Part shown: piece after piece, positions 32,840-44,659 of the stretch
How positions within the stretch are numbered: the stretch's first letter is position 1
Layout: each line of letters begins with the position of its first letter
DNA from: Haemaphysalis longicornis
Lineage: Eukaryota > Arthropoda > Arachnida > Ixodida > Ixodidae
Reading direction: 5' to 3'
Length of the DNA: 64,000 nt
NCBI GenBank assembly: GCA_013339765.2
Contig: CM023454.1
Location: forward strand, 138,921,942-138,985,941
Position numbers and translations under genes: made by a program
The notes under the pieces: model-generated
Told to the model about the DNA's origin: nothing
Databases searched by the model: none
Seen by the model: only the letters and a program-made list of their open reading frames with translations

Positions 32840-35800
32840 ATGGGAAGAGAGAACATAGTACAATGGAACTGCAGAGGCCTCCTTAAAAATCTTGACGATG
32901 TAAATGAAATACTGCATGCTAATCAGCGAAGTGTAATGTGTGTTCAGGAAACACATTTGAATTCTAAACACACAAATTTCTTGAATAGTTACCTGGTATA
33001 CAGAAAGGACTGTGATGGCTGCACACACTCTTCTGGAGTGTGGCCATAATTGCCCGGAAATCTATAGCATGCCACCCTGTCACTTTGAACACCATCCTTG
33101 AGGCTGTAGCAATACGCTTAATAATATTTAATAGGTTGATAACGGTATGCTCCATATACATTCCTCCTGATGTTTCACTTTTAAGCTCTGACTTCGAGGC
33201 GCTGGTAGACCAGCTGCCCGAACCATACATCCTTACAGGCGACCTAAATGCTCACAACTCTCTTTGGGGCTCTTCCAGAACGGATGCCCGAGGTCGCCTG
33301 ATAGAGAAATTCCTTACATCTTCTGGAGCATGCCTTTTCAACAGTAAACAGCCTACATACCATAACATAGGACACAACACATACTCATGTCTTGACTTGG
33401 CGATTGGCTCAGCAGTTCTCTTTCCTCTCCTCGAGTGGGGTGTGGGCACTGACCCATACGGTAGTGACCACTTCCCCACCTCACTCACATACATAGGTAA
33501 AGGCCCATGCAGTCCATCTTCCCATAATAGGTTCAATGAAGCACGAGCTAACTGGAATACATTTACACAGACATCCAAACTACACCACACATCCATAGGA
33601 CACCTACACGTCCAAGAAGCTACCCAACTGCTCACGGCGCACATCCTCGACGCCGCCGAAAAGTCCATTCCCCACGCCTCTGGTGCCCCGCGCAACCAGC
33701 GGAGGCCGTGGTGGAATGAGGACTGTAGGCGGGCGCGAGAGGCCCAGAACAAGGCGTGGGGTGTCCTTCGTCGGTACCCCACGTCGGGTAACCTCATTTT
33801 GTTCAAACGGGCCAAGGCGTTAGGAAAACGTGTGCGCCGTGAGGCAAAACGAGAGAGTTGGCGTTCCTTCATAACATCAATAAACTCCTACACAGACACA
33901 CGGAAAGTATGGACAAGAATACGGAAACTCAAAGGACAACAAACACACAGCCTGCCTCTGGTCAGCACAACAGGGGACACACTCGAAGACCAGGCTGACA
34001 CCCTCGCACAACACTTCCAACACGTGTCCAGTTCAGCACACTACACAAACACTTTCATGAAACACAAACAAACGGCCGAAAAGAAACCTATACTAGATAA
34101 CAATAGGTCAACATCTTCTTATAACTCAGAGTTTTCACTGCATGAGCTGAGGGCTGCTTTGAGCACGTGTAAACCCTCAGCTCCAGGCCCAGACAACATC
34201 ACATACACAATGATACAACACCTGCACGCAGACACTCTTCTAACACTCTTACACCTATATAACAAGATATGGCTTTCGGGGCACATTCCAAACTCTTGGA
34301 AGAAGGCTATAGTTGTTGCTTTTCTGAAAGAGGGAAAGGACCCGTCGTCCCCCTCAAGCTACCGTCCTATAGCCCTGACGAGCTGCCTGTGCAAGCTCTT
34401 CGAGAAGATGGTAAATCGCAGGCTCGTGTACTTCCTCGAGTACAACGGTCTTCTCGAGGGCTGCCAGGCAGGCTTTAGGGTGGGGCGATCGACGAACGAT
34501 CAACTGGTTGCTCTTGATTCGTACATCAAGGATGCCTTCGCGCATAAGCAGTACTGTTTAACTGTCTTTTTCGACCTCGAGAAGGCCTACGACACCGCTT
34601 GGCGCTACGGGATCCTAGTGACCTGAAGTCATTCGGTGTCTCGGGTAACATGTTAAACACTCTTGTCAGTTACCTGTCAGAAAGAACGTTTCGAGTGAGA
34701 GTCGGTGGTGCACTCTCAAGGGCTTCACGTGCAAGAAAATGGCGTGCCACAGGGTGGCGTGTTGAGCTGCACTCTCTTCATAGTAAAAATGAACTCTCTT
34801 GGTAAGGCACTGCCACCCACAATCTCTTATTCCATGTATGTAGATGACGTCCAGATATCCTATAAATCATGTAATATGTCAATCTGCGAACGTCAAGTCC
34901 AGCTTGGTGTCAAGAAACTTGCCGGCTGGGCAGACAACAATGGGTTTAAATTGAATCCTGCAAAAAGCTCCTGCGTTGTGTTCACCAGGAAGCGTGGGGT
35001 CCATCCGGACCCAGACATTACTCTTAATGGCGTGTCGCTTCCTGTGAACAAGGAGCACAAGTTCTTGGGTGTGGTGTTTGATCACAAACTCACATTCATT
35101 CCCCACATCAAGGAACTTAAAAATAAATGTCTCAAAACAATGAATATACTTAAGGTTCTCTCCCACCAATCCTATGGTTCCGACAAAGAACTCTTGCTTC
35201 GCTTGTATACTGCTTTGGTTGGGTCTCGTTTGGACTATGGCAGTGTGGTATATGGGTCGGCGACTAAGACAGCCTTGCGAATTCTTGACCCAGTGCTACA
35301 CTTGGGCCTTCGTCTTTCGTCGGGTGCTTTTCGCACTAGCCCTGCTGAGAGTCTTTATGTCGAATGTAATAAGTGGAGCCTTGAGAACCAACGAACATAC
35401 ATGGACTTGCTTTATGCTTTTAAAATTTCATCGCTGAATAATCATCCTTTTTATCCTGTCTTTAATGATACATCAACATCTCTGCTCTTTGTAAATCGCC
35501 CATCCGTTCCTCTGCCCTTTTCACTTAGAGTGAGAGAGCGAGCCTCGGATCTCAGTGCTTTGTTTTTAGACGTGTACAGGTCATCCTTTTCTAACAGTTT
35601 ACCGCCTTGGCAAGTTCGCCCTGTGTCGTGCGACCTTTCTTTTATGAGACTTGATAAAAATCGTGTACCACGAGCTGCAATACTGCAGCACTTTCTGTCT
35701 TTGCAGTTTAAGTACACATGTGCGGAATTTTATAGTGACGCTTCTAAAACCTCCACTATGGTGTCGTGCGCTGCTCATGGTCCAAATTTTAATGCGGCCA

Positions 35801-36570
35801 GAACTATGAGCGTGCACACAACAGTTTTTTCAGCAGAAGCGTATGGAATTTTACTGATTGTACGACACATTCTTGAAAATCAAATTCCCAGTTCCATCAT
35901 CTATACAGATTCTTTGAGTGTTGTTCGCGCACTGTCATCGCATACACCCCCCAAAAACCACATAGTTAATCTTGTATTTAACACTATCATGTCCGTGTAT
36001 GCACAAAAGCATCAGCTGGTCCTCTGCTGGGTCCCAGGACACGCAGGGATCGCTGGGAATGAGTTGGCAGACGAGAGGGCCGCTGCTGCTGCACTCAGGA
36101 ACACTGTAGACATTACAGCGATACCCTACACAGACCTCAAGCCACACATAAGACAACACCTGCGCAGAACATGGCAAACACACTGGGACGAACAGACAGA
36201 CAACAAACTACATGTAATAAAGCCACACTTGGGACGGTACACATCTGACTCACACAACAGACACACGGAAGTCGCCTAGGGTAGGCTACGGATAGGGCAC
36301 ACCCATGCGACGCACTCGTATCTGCTGACGGGGTCTTCTAGACCCCAGTGCAGCAGGTGCGGAGAGGCCCTATCCGTAGTGCACATACTAATCACATGCA
36401 AGGCACTTCACACAACACGACGCAAACACTTCAGAGAACTCTACAGACAACATATTCCCCTACATCCATCGTTTTTTCTAGGTGACGATGCCATTGTTTC
36501 TGTGAAACGTGTGTTTGAGTATTTGTTAGACGTCAAATTTTTAAACCTCATTTCCTATCACGCATCATGA
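32840..36570 (+). pseudogene. LINE-A2 ORF2 polyprotein (endonuclease, reverse transcriptase, RNase H), three frameshifts and one stop
   Basis: It starts at ATG 32840 (MGRENIVQWNCRG), 33 nt after ORF1. Endonuclease: VQETH (about 32943), TGDLNAHNSLWGSS (about 33235), GSDHFPTSLTY (about 33460). Reverse transcriptase: YRPIALTSCLCKLFEKM (about 34360), FFDLEKAYDTAWRYG (about 34567), GVPQGGVLSC (about 34741), MYVDDVQIS with YVDD at 34837-34848. RNase H: FYSDASK (about 35730), SAEAYG (about 35829), YTDSLSVV (about 35904), NELADERAAAA (about 36058). C-terminal CSRCGEALSVVHILITC (about 36350). Lesions: frameshifts near 33038, 34613 and 34725, and TAG at 36278-36280. All catalytic residues remain. Confidence 0.9.
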
Positions 36571-36734
36571 AATCTGGCCCTATACACCAGCCATGCTCAT
36601 TGTCGTTTTGTAATTTCACTTTTGTTTTTGCTGACTTTACTTAGGTTTTAAGGTTTCACCCCTCATATATGACTATTGTTTTGGCGCTCTTTGCCCCAGT
36701 TGGCCTTGCGCCATAAACATCCAACCATCATCAT

Positions 36735-36747
36735 ATTTGTCTTTGAA
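36735..36747. repeat. right target-site duplication of LINE-A2
   Basis: ATTTGTCTTTGAA directly after the CATCATCAT tail. It fixes the 3' end at 36734. Confidence 0.9.
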
Positions 36748-37572
36748 TGTTATTTTTGTTCACATAAAAAAGAGCACTGAGTTTTAATCTTGTCGATTTG
36801 GTAGATATAAATGTGATATTCTTCATTATTGTTTCCTTCAAAGGATTTGCGGGCTTATAGTTTCTTTCTTGAATTTTCGCCGCTTCACTCTAACATGAGC
36901 TTTTACCTTAGTGTACAACAAATACCCAAAAAGTATTTAATAACGAAAAAATCTAATGCAAAAAACTGATCCATTATCCATTCAAGCTCATCTATGTAAA
37001 ATGAACTTCTGCTCGCCAGAATAACCCAAGCAGCAAGGCCTTTAACGCCAAGAAATCTGCAGTCAATCCTTTCTTACAGAGTTTTGGTGTTCTTTTAGGG
37101 ATATATTGTTCGTTTGGAAAGGAAAATTGATGTCCTTTGACAAAAATATATGATTTACTTGTCCCATGGACAACCAAACAAAACACGCTCTAATCCCACA
37201 CATATAATATTTCGGCTGTTGGCGGGGCTTTTAGGTACTACTCCAATGTACGCTAAACAATGGAGATATGAGGTAATGCATTCTACGATTCGCAAAGACA
37301 GATACAAGGCATTGTAACTACACTAAAACGTAGATGTCGGTTTTGTGTGGCAACAAGAAGGAAGTTTTCTTCAGTGAACTTGAGATTGTCAACGTTCCGT
37401 AGCACAGAAAACAACAACAGAAAACTTGTGAGCCCCTTTATAGTCATTTTCTCCCAAAGGCACTCAACTAAGTTGTGCATATGCGGAGCAGTCTTATGAA
37501 ATAACCTTGTGCCCCCCGTAAGCAATATTTTTTTTCTGATCTTTCGTCTGTTGTCTTTAAAATTAGCATCAT
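36748..37572. other. no recognised feature
   Basis: AT-rich flank of LINE-A2; nothing recognised. Confidence 0.5.
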
Positions 37573-37786
37573 TCATCCATCCATCCATCCATCCATCCAT
37601 CCATCCATCCGTCCGTCCATCCATCCATCCATCCATCCTCCATCCATCCATCCATCCATCCATCCATCCATCCATCCATCCATCCATCCATCCATCCATC
37701 CATCCATCCATCATTCATTCATTCATTCATTCCATTCATTCATTCATTCATTCATTCATTCATTCATTCATTCATCCCATGATTCA
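37573..37786. repeat. (ATCC)n then (ATTC)n tetranucleotide microsatellite
   Basis: About 140 bp of ATCC with a few GTCC variants, passing abruptly into about 70 bp of ATTC at around 37712. The Met-Asp-Gly-Trp repeat frame on the opposite strand is an artefact of this array. Confidence 0.95.
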
Positions 37787-39824
37787 TTTTGCACAACACT
37801 AAACTTTCTTACAAATGTTTTCTTACAATAAACAACCAGAGAGCAGTGTTCGGAGAAACCGAGGGTATTTTTTCTGCACATCATGATTGGTGCTCGGGTT
37901 TACACAGGTACAATTTTATATTTCTCATAATAGTTTTGAATTTACGACAGATAAGTCGGCGTGTTTAACAGAGGCCTTTTACACAAAATGAAAACGTACC
38001 CTACATCGAACCTGAAAGAAGTGCAGAAAAATTGTTATGGTATGAATTTTGAGTAACAGCGAGAGCCCTGCAACTTTTATGTTCATTAATTTCTGACATA
38101 CAGAACATTGGTAATAGATACTATTGGCTTCCAAAATGCGAAGAAAAGCAAAACAAAATATCACGTACAAAGTTTGTGCTATAAGTATTGTCTGAAATAT
38201 AAGCTGTGGTTCACTACTCTTTATTTGTATTACATTCATAGAAACTATGGTATACAGTAAATGAAAATAAAAAAATACTGAAATAATAAACATTTTTTAT
38301 AGAATCACAACCGAAGAGTAAGCTAAAGCAGTTCCATGCCCGCACATTGTAGGTATTTGTTGTTACTCCCGTCTTTATTACTAAAATTATCATGACCAGT
38401 TTTCAAAAATAAATTCGGGCTTCTGCAGCCAGGATGAGATTATACCTCTTATGGGTCCAATTACTCATAACGATCGTTAGTTTTATGTTCATTCAAATGA
38501 AGATGGTGGTGTTTACACACATATATATCTCTATATATCTCATGGCAATAGCGCAAAAATGACAAGGACGCATGAAAAAGAGAAGACGAGCGCGTACTCA
38601 CAGCTAATCGATCTTGGATAGTGCGCGGAATATAAAATAGTTGGTGCTTGTATCATTAGTACATATGGTGTCCCAAGAAAAAAACGTAGCGCAGCTCATT
38701 GTTGTGGGTGTTGTTTATTTTGGATCCACAATATCTCTCCAAGTTTCCTGATGAGCGCCGTCCTTCAGAGGGTAAGTCTACAGAGGGTTGTTGCAATGTA
38801 CCCCGCAAACCAAGATATTGTTCATGACGTACTAATATAGTTGACTCCCTATTTCCAGCGACAAGCGCTATGGGTCAGTGTGGTTAACGCTTCAATGCCC
38901 GCCTCGGTGTGCATAAACTGTCTTTAAAAGCCACCACCTTCTGTCGGCTGGCAGACCATTGCCCGCATGCAGCTTTTAACCATTGCTAAAAGACAAAAAA
39001 CGGTTCTTTCAAGACATGCCAGGCAGACAGGGATAAACATCATCCCAACATTTAACATTCAAATTCTGGCCCACCGATTGTATTAGCGGAACTTCAATGG
39101 CCCTTTGTCACAAATGGTTTGCGTGCTTTGCCAGCACTCTCTGCACAACATGAGGGTGGCATCGAACTTGATGTTCGATGCCACCCTCGAAGCCCCATCA
39201 TGCTAATAATACAAGCGACATAGCCAGAGCTCCTTATTTAACTCAAAAGAAGGTGTCGCCAATACCCGATCTCCCCGAAGAAAGCTAAACAAGCCACAAA
39301 TGAATGAGTGCTTTTGAACAGAAATAACTTGCAATTTGTGTCAAGGCAGCCGATAACGGCAAGTTAAAAAGAAATAAATTCGGTTCTGCTGAAAGGAATG
39401 ACCCCAAAGCACGAGAAGGACGCGAAACCCGGCCGCTGCTGACCGCTTTCTGCTGCTTTTTCGTGATCCGTCGACGCCGATATCTGGCGAGCGCAGACAT
39501 CGGCGTTGCTCGCGCGTCAGCTCAACGTCGCACGAGAGAAAACGCCGAAAAGTAACAAGCTGCAAGTCGGTTGGTGCCTTTAACCTTCTACTAAATGTGC
39601 GTCAGCTGCTACCCAGGCCCGCAAGCCCAGCCTCACTCACGCATGGAGCGAAACCATCGACCGCCGCCCAAAAGGAGAAAAAAAAATCCACGTCGCATGA
39701 AGTCGCGCACTGAAGTAAAAGGTGACGTCAAGTCAAGCTGTGACGTCGCCGATTGAAGGGGGTGTGGTCGCCCTGGGCCCCTACGGGATATGGTTTGCGA
39801 ATACGCGGCCCGTCCACGTTCATT
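37787..39824. other. no recognised gene (one perfect hairpin inside)
   Basis: AT-rich to about 39400, then mixed. Short open frames have no recognisable family. See the hairpin at 39152-39188. Confidence 0.5.
39152..39188. repeat. perfect 16-bp inverted repeat with 5-nt loop
   Basis: GAGGGTGGCATCGAAC (39152-39167), TTGAT, then GTTCGATGCCACCCTC (39173-39188). All 16 pairs match. Not followed by a T run in either direction, and not part of a recognised element. Confidence 0.9.
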
Positions 39825-42415
39825 TCTTCTTCTTAACTTCTACTAATATGTCCTTAACACGCGTTTGGTCCCTGATCCACTCCACTCTTTTGTTGTCCCA
39901 TAATGTTACACCTATCATCTACCGTTTCATTGCCCGCTGAGTCACCTTCAATCTAGGTTGAGCCCTCTTACTGAGAATCTACTTTTCTGGCCCGTAGGTG
40001 AGTACCGGTAAGATGTAGCTATTGTAAACGTTTTTTTTTTCAAGGGCAATGGTACTGACATTCATTATCTAGTAATGCCTGCTGAATACACTCCACCCCA
40101 TTCTTATCCTTCAAATCATCTCTGCCTAATGGTTGGGAACAGGGGTCACAACTTGGCCTAACTAGATATATTCGCTTACCAGTTCTACCACCTCTCCCCC
40201 ATCCCAAACTGCTGTGCCGAGGTTATTGATCATTACTTTGGTTTTCTGCATATTATTTTCAGGCCCATGGTTCAACTCCGTTCGTCCAGTGCGGAAAGCA
40301 TGCTTTGCAATTCGTCCCCCCCCCCCCCCGTTACTAAGCAAGGCAATGTCATTAGAAAATTTGAGGTTACTGAGGTATTCTCCAATAACCCTTTCTCCCA
40401 CCTGTTCTGAATCCAACGTTCTTAATACTTCTTGTAAACATGCTGTGAATAACGTTGGAGAGATTGTGTCTTCTTGTCTGACGTCCATTCCTTATATGTA
40501 TTTTACTGTTCTCCTTATATAGGATGATGGTAGCTCTGGACCCAATGTAAATATCATCCAGTAATTTTACATAAAGCTCGTCTGCACCCTGGCTCCGTAA
40601 TGCCTAAATGAATGCTGAGGTTTCGACCGAGGGAAATGCTTTCTCATAATCTATGAAGATTATTTATAGGGGTTGAGTATACTCCGCACACTTCTCTATC
40701 AACTGATTGATCGTGTGAATATGGTTCATTGTTGAATAGCCTTTAAGAAACCCTGCTTTTATCTTTAGGTGTACTGAAATTTAAGGTGGCAGAAATTGTG
40801 TTAGCGATTTCCTTGTTAAGTACCGTTTAGACGACTGACAGTAAGCTGGTGGGCCTGTAATTTTTCAAGTCCTTCATCGCACATTTCTTGTGGATTAGGA
40901 TGATCATCGCGTTCTTCCGAGATTCTGGTACACTCGCGGTCATTAGGGATTGCGTGTAAAGGTTTGCCAGTTTTACTAGTACAATGGGCCTGCCATCCTT
41001 CTAGAGGCATGCTGTTATCTGATCCTCTCTGGGTGCTTTGCCCGTTTCATATTTTTCAAAGCCTTCCTGACTTCTTCTGTCGTTACTAGAGAGATGTCTA
41101 TCTCCTCTGAACTACTTTCTCGTTCGGCATTATCCTGGATGTCTTGGCTACTGTACAGGTCTCTGTAGAACTCCTCGGCTACTATGAATAGTTTATCCCT
41201 ATTTGTGAGGACATTGCCTTGCTCGTCTTTTAGAGCATACACTGATTTTTGCCCACGCCTAAACGACTCTTCATAGCTTTCATGCTGCCTCCGTTCATTA
41301 CACATATTCGATCCTGTCCATGTTATACTTCCGTACGTCAGCTGTCCTACGCTTAATGAATAAATTCGACAGCTCCGCTAGTTCTATTCCGTCATCTGCG
41401 GTGAAGTTTGTCATGCTGTGGCGTGCCATAATTAGATGTTTCGTGTCCTGGGAACGTTTACCGGCATCCTGATTAGCCATCGTGCCCCTGACTTCTACTG
41501 CACACTGTTTGATAATGCCTGCGAGATTGTCGCTGGCTTCCTATATCGTAGACTCTGCTTCCTCAGTAAGAGCTGAATATCGGTTCTGCAGCGCGATCCT
41601 GAGTTCTTTTACTTTACGTCTTACTGTTAGCCAATTAATCGGCTTCTTATGTACTAGCTTCTTAAGGTCCCTCCTCAAATCTAGCCTAATTAGAGATCCT
41701 ACCATACGGTGGTCCCTACACCTTACCCTTCCAAGCCCTTCCACATCCTGCACGATGCCAGGGTTATCGCATAATATGAAGTCTATTCCATTTTTGTGCT
41801 CCCCATCCGGGATCCTACACGTCCAATTCCGGCTCTCCCGTTTGCAGAAGGTGTTCATGAAGCGTACATTATTCAGTTCTGCGAACTCGACTAGTTGGTA
41901 CCTCTGCTATTTCAGCAGCCCAGACCATAGTTACCAACTGCCTTGTCTCTAGCCTGATTCTTAAGTACTTTAGCATTGAAGTCTCCCATCAGTACGGTAT
42001 ACCGTTTTTACTTTAAAAGCGTTTAATTAGATGGTCGTCGTGGCTGGATGTCGGTGCGTAGCCCTGTACCATTTATAGTTTGTACCTCTTATCAAGCCTA
42101 ATTACAAGACCAGCTACAATTTAGTTAATGCTATGGTATTCGTCTATGCTGCCTGATATGCTTTTATTCACTAGAAATCTCACTCCCAGTTCTCTTCTGT
42201 TCGCTAAACCACTGTAAAACAGGACGTATCCGTTTTTCAGCACCGTAAAGGCTTCACCTGTCCTCCTAACCTTAATAAGCCCTATTAAATCATATTTATT
42301 GCCCTGTAGTTCCTCGAAAAACACCTCTATACTCGCTTCGCAGGATAAAGTTCGTGCGTTAAACATTGCCAGGTTCAGATTCCATTGCTGGACTGTCCGC
42401 ATCCAGGTATTCTAA
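39825..42415 (-). mobile_element. RTE-type LINE, decayed, minus strand
   Basis: Minus-strand remnants in order: endonuclease start (LNLAMFNARTLS, about 42400), linker, reverse transcriptase, and the post-RT segment (YNSYILPVLTYGPEK, about 40025). The sequence style matches RTE-group LINEs (short, single ORF, APE endonuclease; family knowledge). Many stops and frame changes. A C-run on the plus strand interrupts it at about 40316-40330. Confidence 0.75.
39840..42415 (-). pseudogene. RTE ORF: endonuclease and reverse transcriptase, broken
   Basis: Endonuclease: LNLAMFNARTLSCEASIEVF, KYDLIGLIKVRRTGEAF (expected SE(V)RW changed), GVRFLVNKSISG. C-terminal EN: DFILCDNPGIVQDVEGLGRV and RCRDHRMVGSLIRLDL (about 41690). 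Linker and RT start: SVYALKDEQGNVLTNRDKLF, EEFYRDLYSSQD, TTEEVRKALKNMKRAKHP (about 41050-41240). RT: MDVRQEDTISPTLFTACLQE (about 40488), EYLSNLKFSNDIALLSN (about 40370), where the catalytic FADD has become FSND. Post-RT: SYILPVLTYGPEK. Inactive. Confidence 0.8.
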
Positions 42416-42944
42416 GCACCCGCTGCTGTGTCACAGGTCTCACCGCCGCCGTGGTCAGTTGCTTCGCAGGAAGGAAGAGGAAGACGAAGCGTGTCGGCCG
42501 CCCACCGTCGTTCGGCGGTGCGGTCGATATAATTGACGCTGTTCCTGCTAACTTTACCATCACCAAATTTTTAAGTGCGAATGCACTTTATAAGCGACCC
42601 TGAATTCCGTTGACCGCCGTCCGTCCACATAGCAACAGCTGCGGGTGCGCGCGCTCCTCGTCTTCCTTAGCAACGGGGGGAGATGGGCGCGCGCTGCCTG
42701 GCCGCTGACATGGCACATACCCACGTGGGGGATTGGCCAGGAATCGGGCGTGAAGAAGGGCTAATGCACCCTCTTAAAGGAGTACTGACACGAAATTTCA
42801 AAGCTGAGATCCGCTCTAGCAATCAAGTACAACGACAACACAAATAGGTGTCTGTGAATAAATGCATCTTTCTTCTTTGTAGTTGTGTGGGTGTGTGTGA
42901 TCTCTCTTTCGCGAACATTACCGAACCGCGCAAATTCAACTCCT
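42416..42944. other. mosaic repeat sequence, no gene
   Basis: Contains the motif TTGCTTCGCAG at about 42459 and the palindrome AAGTGCGAATGCACTT at 42573-42588, followed by a GC-rich body with GTGCGCGCGC. No coding recognised. Confidence 0.5.
42567..42602. repeat. shared 35-bp block with palindrome AAGTGCGAATGCACTT
   Basis: The block TTTTTAAGTGCGAATGCACT followed by TTATAAGCGACCC also occurs at 48212-48246, where it ends a tRNA-derived SINE. Here it is joined to a different body. Confidence 0.8.
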
Positions 42945-42990
42945 GCATTCGCACTTTCACATTCTTCCCCTCGGGGAAATGCGGGGAAAT
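42943..42990. repeat. SINE-related fragment
   Basis: GCATTCGCACTTTCACATTC and CCCCTCGGGGAAATGCGGGG match 49288-49334, which belongs to a SINE with a tRNA-like head. The head is not present here. Confidence 0.6.
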
Positions 42991-43107
42991 TTTCTCAGTT
43001 AGTCCTGCTACGTTCCCACTTCTTCCTGCGAAATTTCAAGCTAATTCCTCCAGACGCTGACTCTCACCTCTTCGCCTCCGGTCGGCACGGTGCCGCCCCG
43101 TTCGGCC

Positions 43108-44125
43108 ATGGCTACCAATGCGGTGATGGACAACCTACCGCCAACTCAACAGCACCTGAAGGATGTACGTTAGCGCAAGTTCAGTGATCAGATTTCTGAT
43201 GACTCCCGCAGCCCTTCTAAAACGCCGCATTTAGCGTCGTTAGCATCAGAGGACAACGGTGAAGGTGTCGCATGGACGACTGTTGTTCACCGCCGCAGCA
43301 AGCCGCCGCGCCATACAGCAGAAGCTTGCACTCGTACGTCAAAAGAGAAATTTGCGGTGCTGTTTTGTCTTAAAAACAACGCCAGCATCTGCGCTATCTC
43401 GCGACGTGGTCTGACAGTGGTCATAGCCAAAGTAGCACCGCATACTGCATTGAACGTGCTCACATGCGACTCGTGTTGACCCTCGACGCAACTCCGTGAC
43501 AGTCATGTTATGTAATCAGACTCATGCGAAAAACCTGTGCGAAATGTCTTCGATGACCATTGATGGCCGAACAATTGAGTTCGACGCACAGCTTCTCACG
43601 TCACACGGCTACTCGCACGGAGTGATCCGGGTGGACCTGAATGACAGGTGAGGACCTGCGCATTAATACTACTTGTGAATCGGCAAACATTCTCCACATC
43701 AAACGCTTCGGTAGGACCAACTAATCTCCGGTCACATTTGACACCAGCCATCCACCTAAGATTGTGAGAAATTATTTCGAATTATGTTTTGTGAAACCGT
43801 ATGTGCCCGAACGTTGGTTTGTTACCGATATCACAAGGATGGGCACCTCCAGAAACGCTGTCTAAATTGGGCTGTCTGCGCAACCTGCGGAAGAGGTCAT
43901 AAAAATGAGGCCTGCTTACACGTGACGCCTTATTGCAAGTTACGCCATACAGAAGGGCACACAGCACGTGATCCTGTATGCCCAACAAAGGCTATAAGGT
44001 TACAGCAAGTGTGGAAGCGCATAGAGCACAAACTGCGTAAGCGTGCAAGAGACTCCAAGGCAACAAGTAATACGGCACCACCCGACATTGCTAATAACAC
44101 TGCTTTTCTTCTCGCTAGAGAGTAA
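43108..44125 (+). pseudogene. LINE-B3 ORF1 (zinc-knuckle protein), broken
   Basis: Starts at ATG 43108 (MATNAVMDNLPPTQQ) after a GC-rich leader with CGGCACGGTGCCGCCCC. An in-frame TAG occurs after HLKDVR. The downstream part (GEGVAWTTVVHRRSKPPRH) and, after more stops, a cysteine-rich tail (CYRYHKDGHLQKRC, CATCGRGHKNEAC, CKLRHTEGHTARDPVC) lead to TAA 44123-44125. The knuckles identify it as LINE ORF1. Several frame changes between 43480 and 43780. Confidence 0.75.
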
Positions 44126-44659
44126 AATAAAGCCGATAGCACTTGTTCAGGAAAGACTACAACCCGTATAAGAAACCGAGGTAAAAATTGAATCTTCTAC
44201 TGAGATGTCGGAGCAGTCGGCAGCATCTACGTCGACCAAAGCTTCAAGGAAACACGTTTCTCGGTCCAACAGGTTACCACACCGGTCTAGTCAACCATAC
44301 ACGTCAGCCAGCATCAACATACTGCGCCAAGAGATCGCCTCCAAGCGCTGCCATCTACAATCTCTTCAGAAGCAACTTCAGAAGCAACTTGACCTAGCCC
44401 TTGCTGACGAGAAGATGGAGAACAAAGACCAAACTAGCCAGTCGTTACAGGAAAGCTCACCCCCTCGGACACAGACGCCACAGTGCCGCAGCCTAGGGAT
44501 TTCGGTGCATTGGCCTTCCCACGTTGGTGAGCTCCATATTACGGGAACGTATGCCGTATCTGATGGCAAAAGAAGTTACTGCTATTCAACCAGACCAAAG
44601 CTTAAAGTTACGTAGCGGGGAGAACAACCATGTCCAACAGCCATAAACTGTTTCTACTG

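Larger units (their letters stand above)
31177..36734 (+). mobile_element. full-length RNase H-type LINE (LINE-A copy 2) with target duplications
   Basis: A 5558-bp element flanked by ATTTGTCTTTGAA at 31164-31176 and 36735-36747. It contains a structured 5' UTR, ORF1 (to 32806), ORF2 (32840-36570) with endonuclease, reverse transcriptase, RNase H and a C-terminal Cys/His group, and a ~160-bp 3' UTR ending in CATCATCAT. The presence of RNase H and APE endonuclease places it in the I-like group (family knowledge). It is the best-preserved element in the window: a few single-base lesions separate it from an intact copy. Confidence 0.9.

Noticed and set aside
37283..37714. 143-residue minus-strand frame rich in Met-Asp-Gly-Trp
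   Set aside because: Direct translation of the (ATCC)n microsatellite; not a protein.
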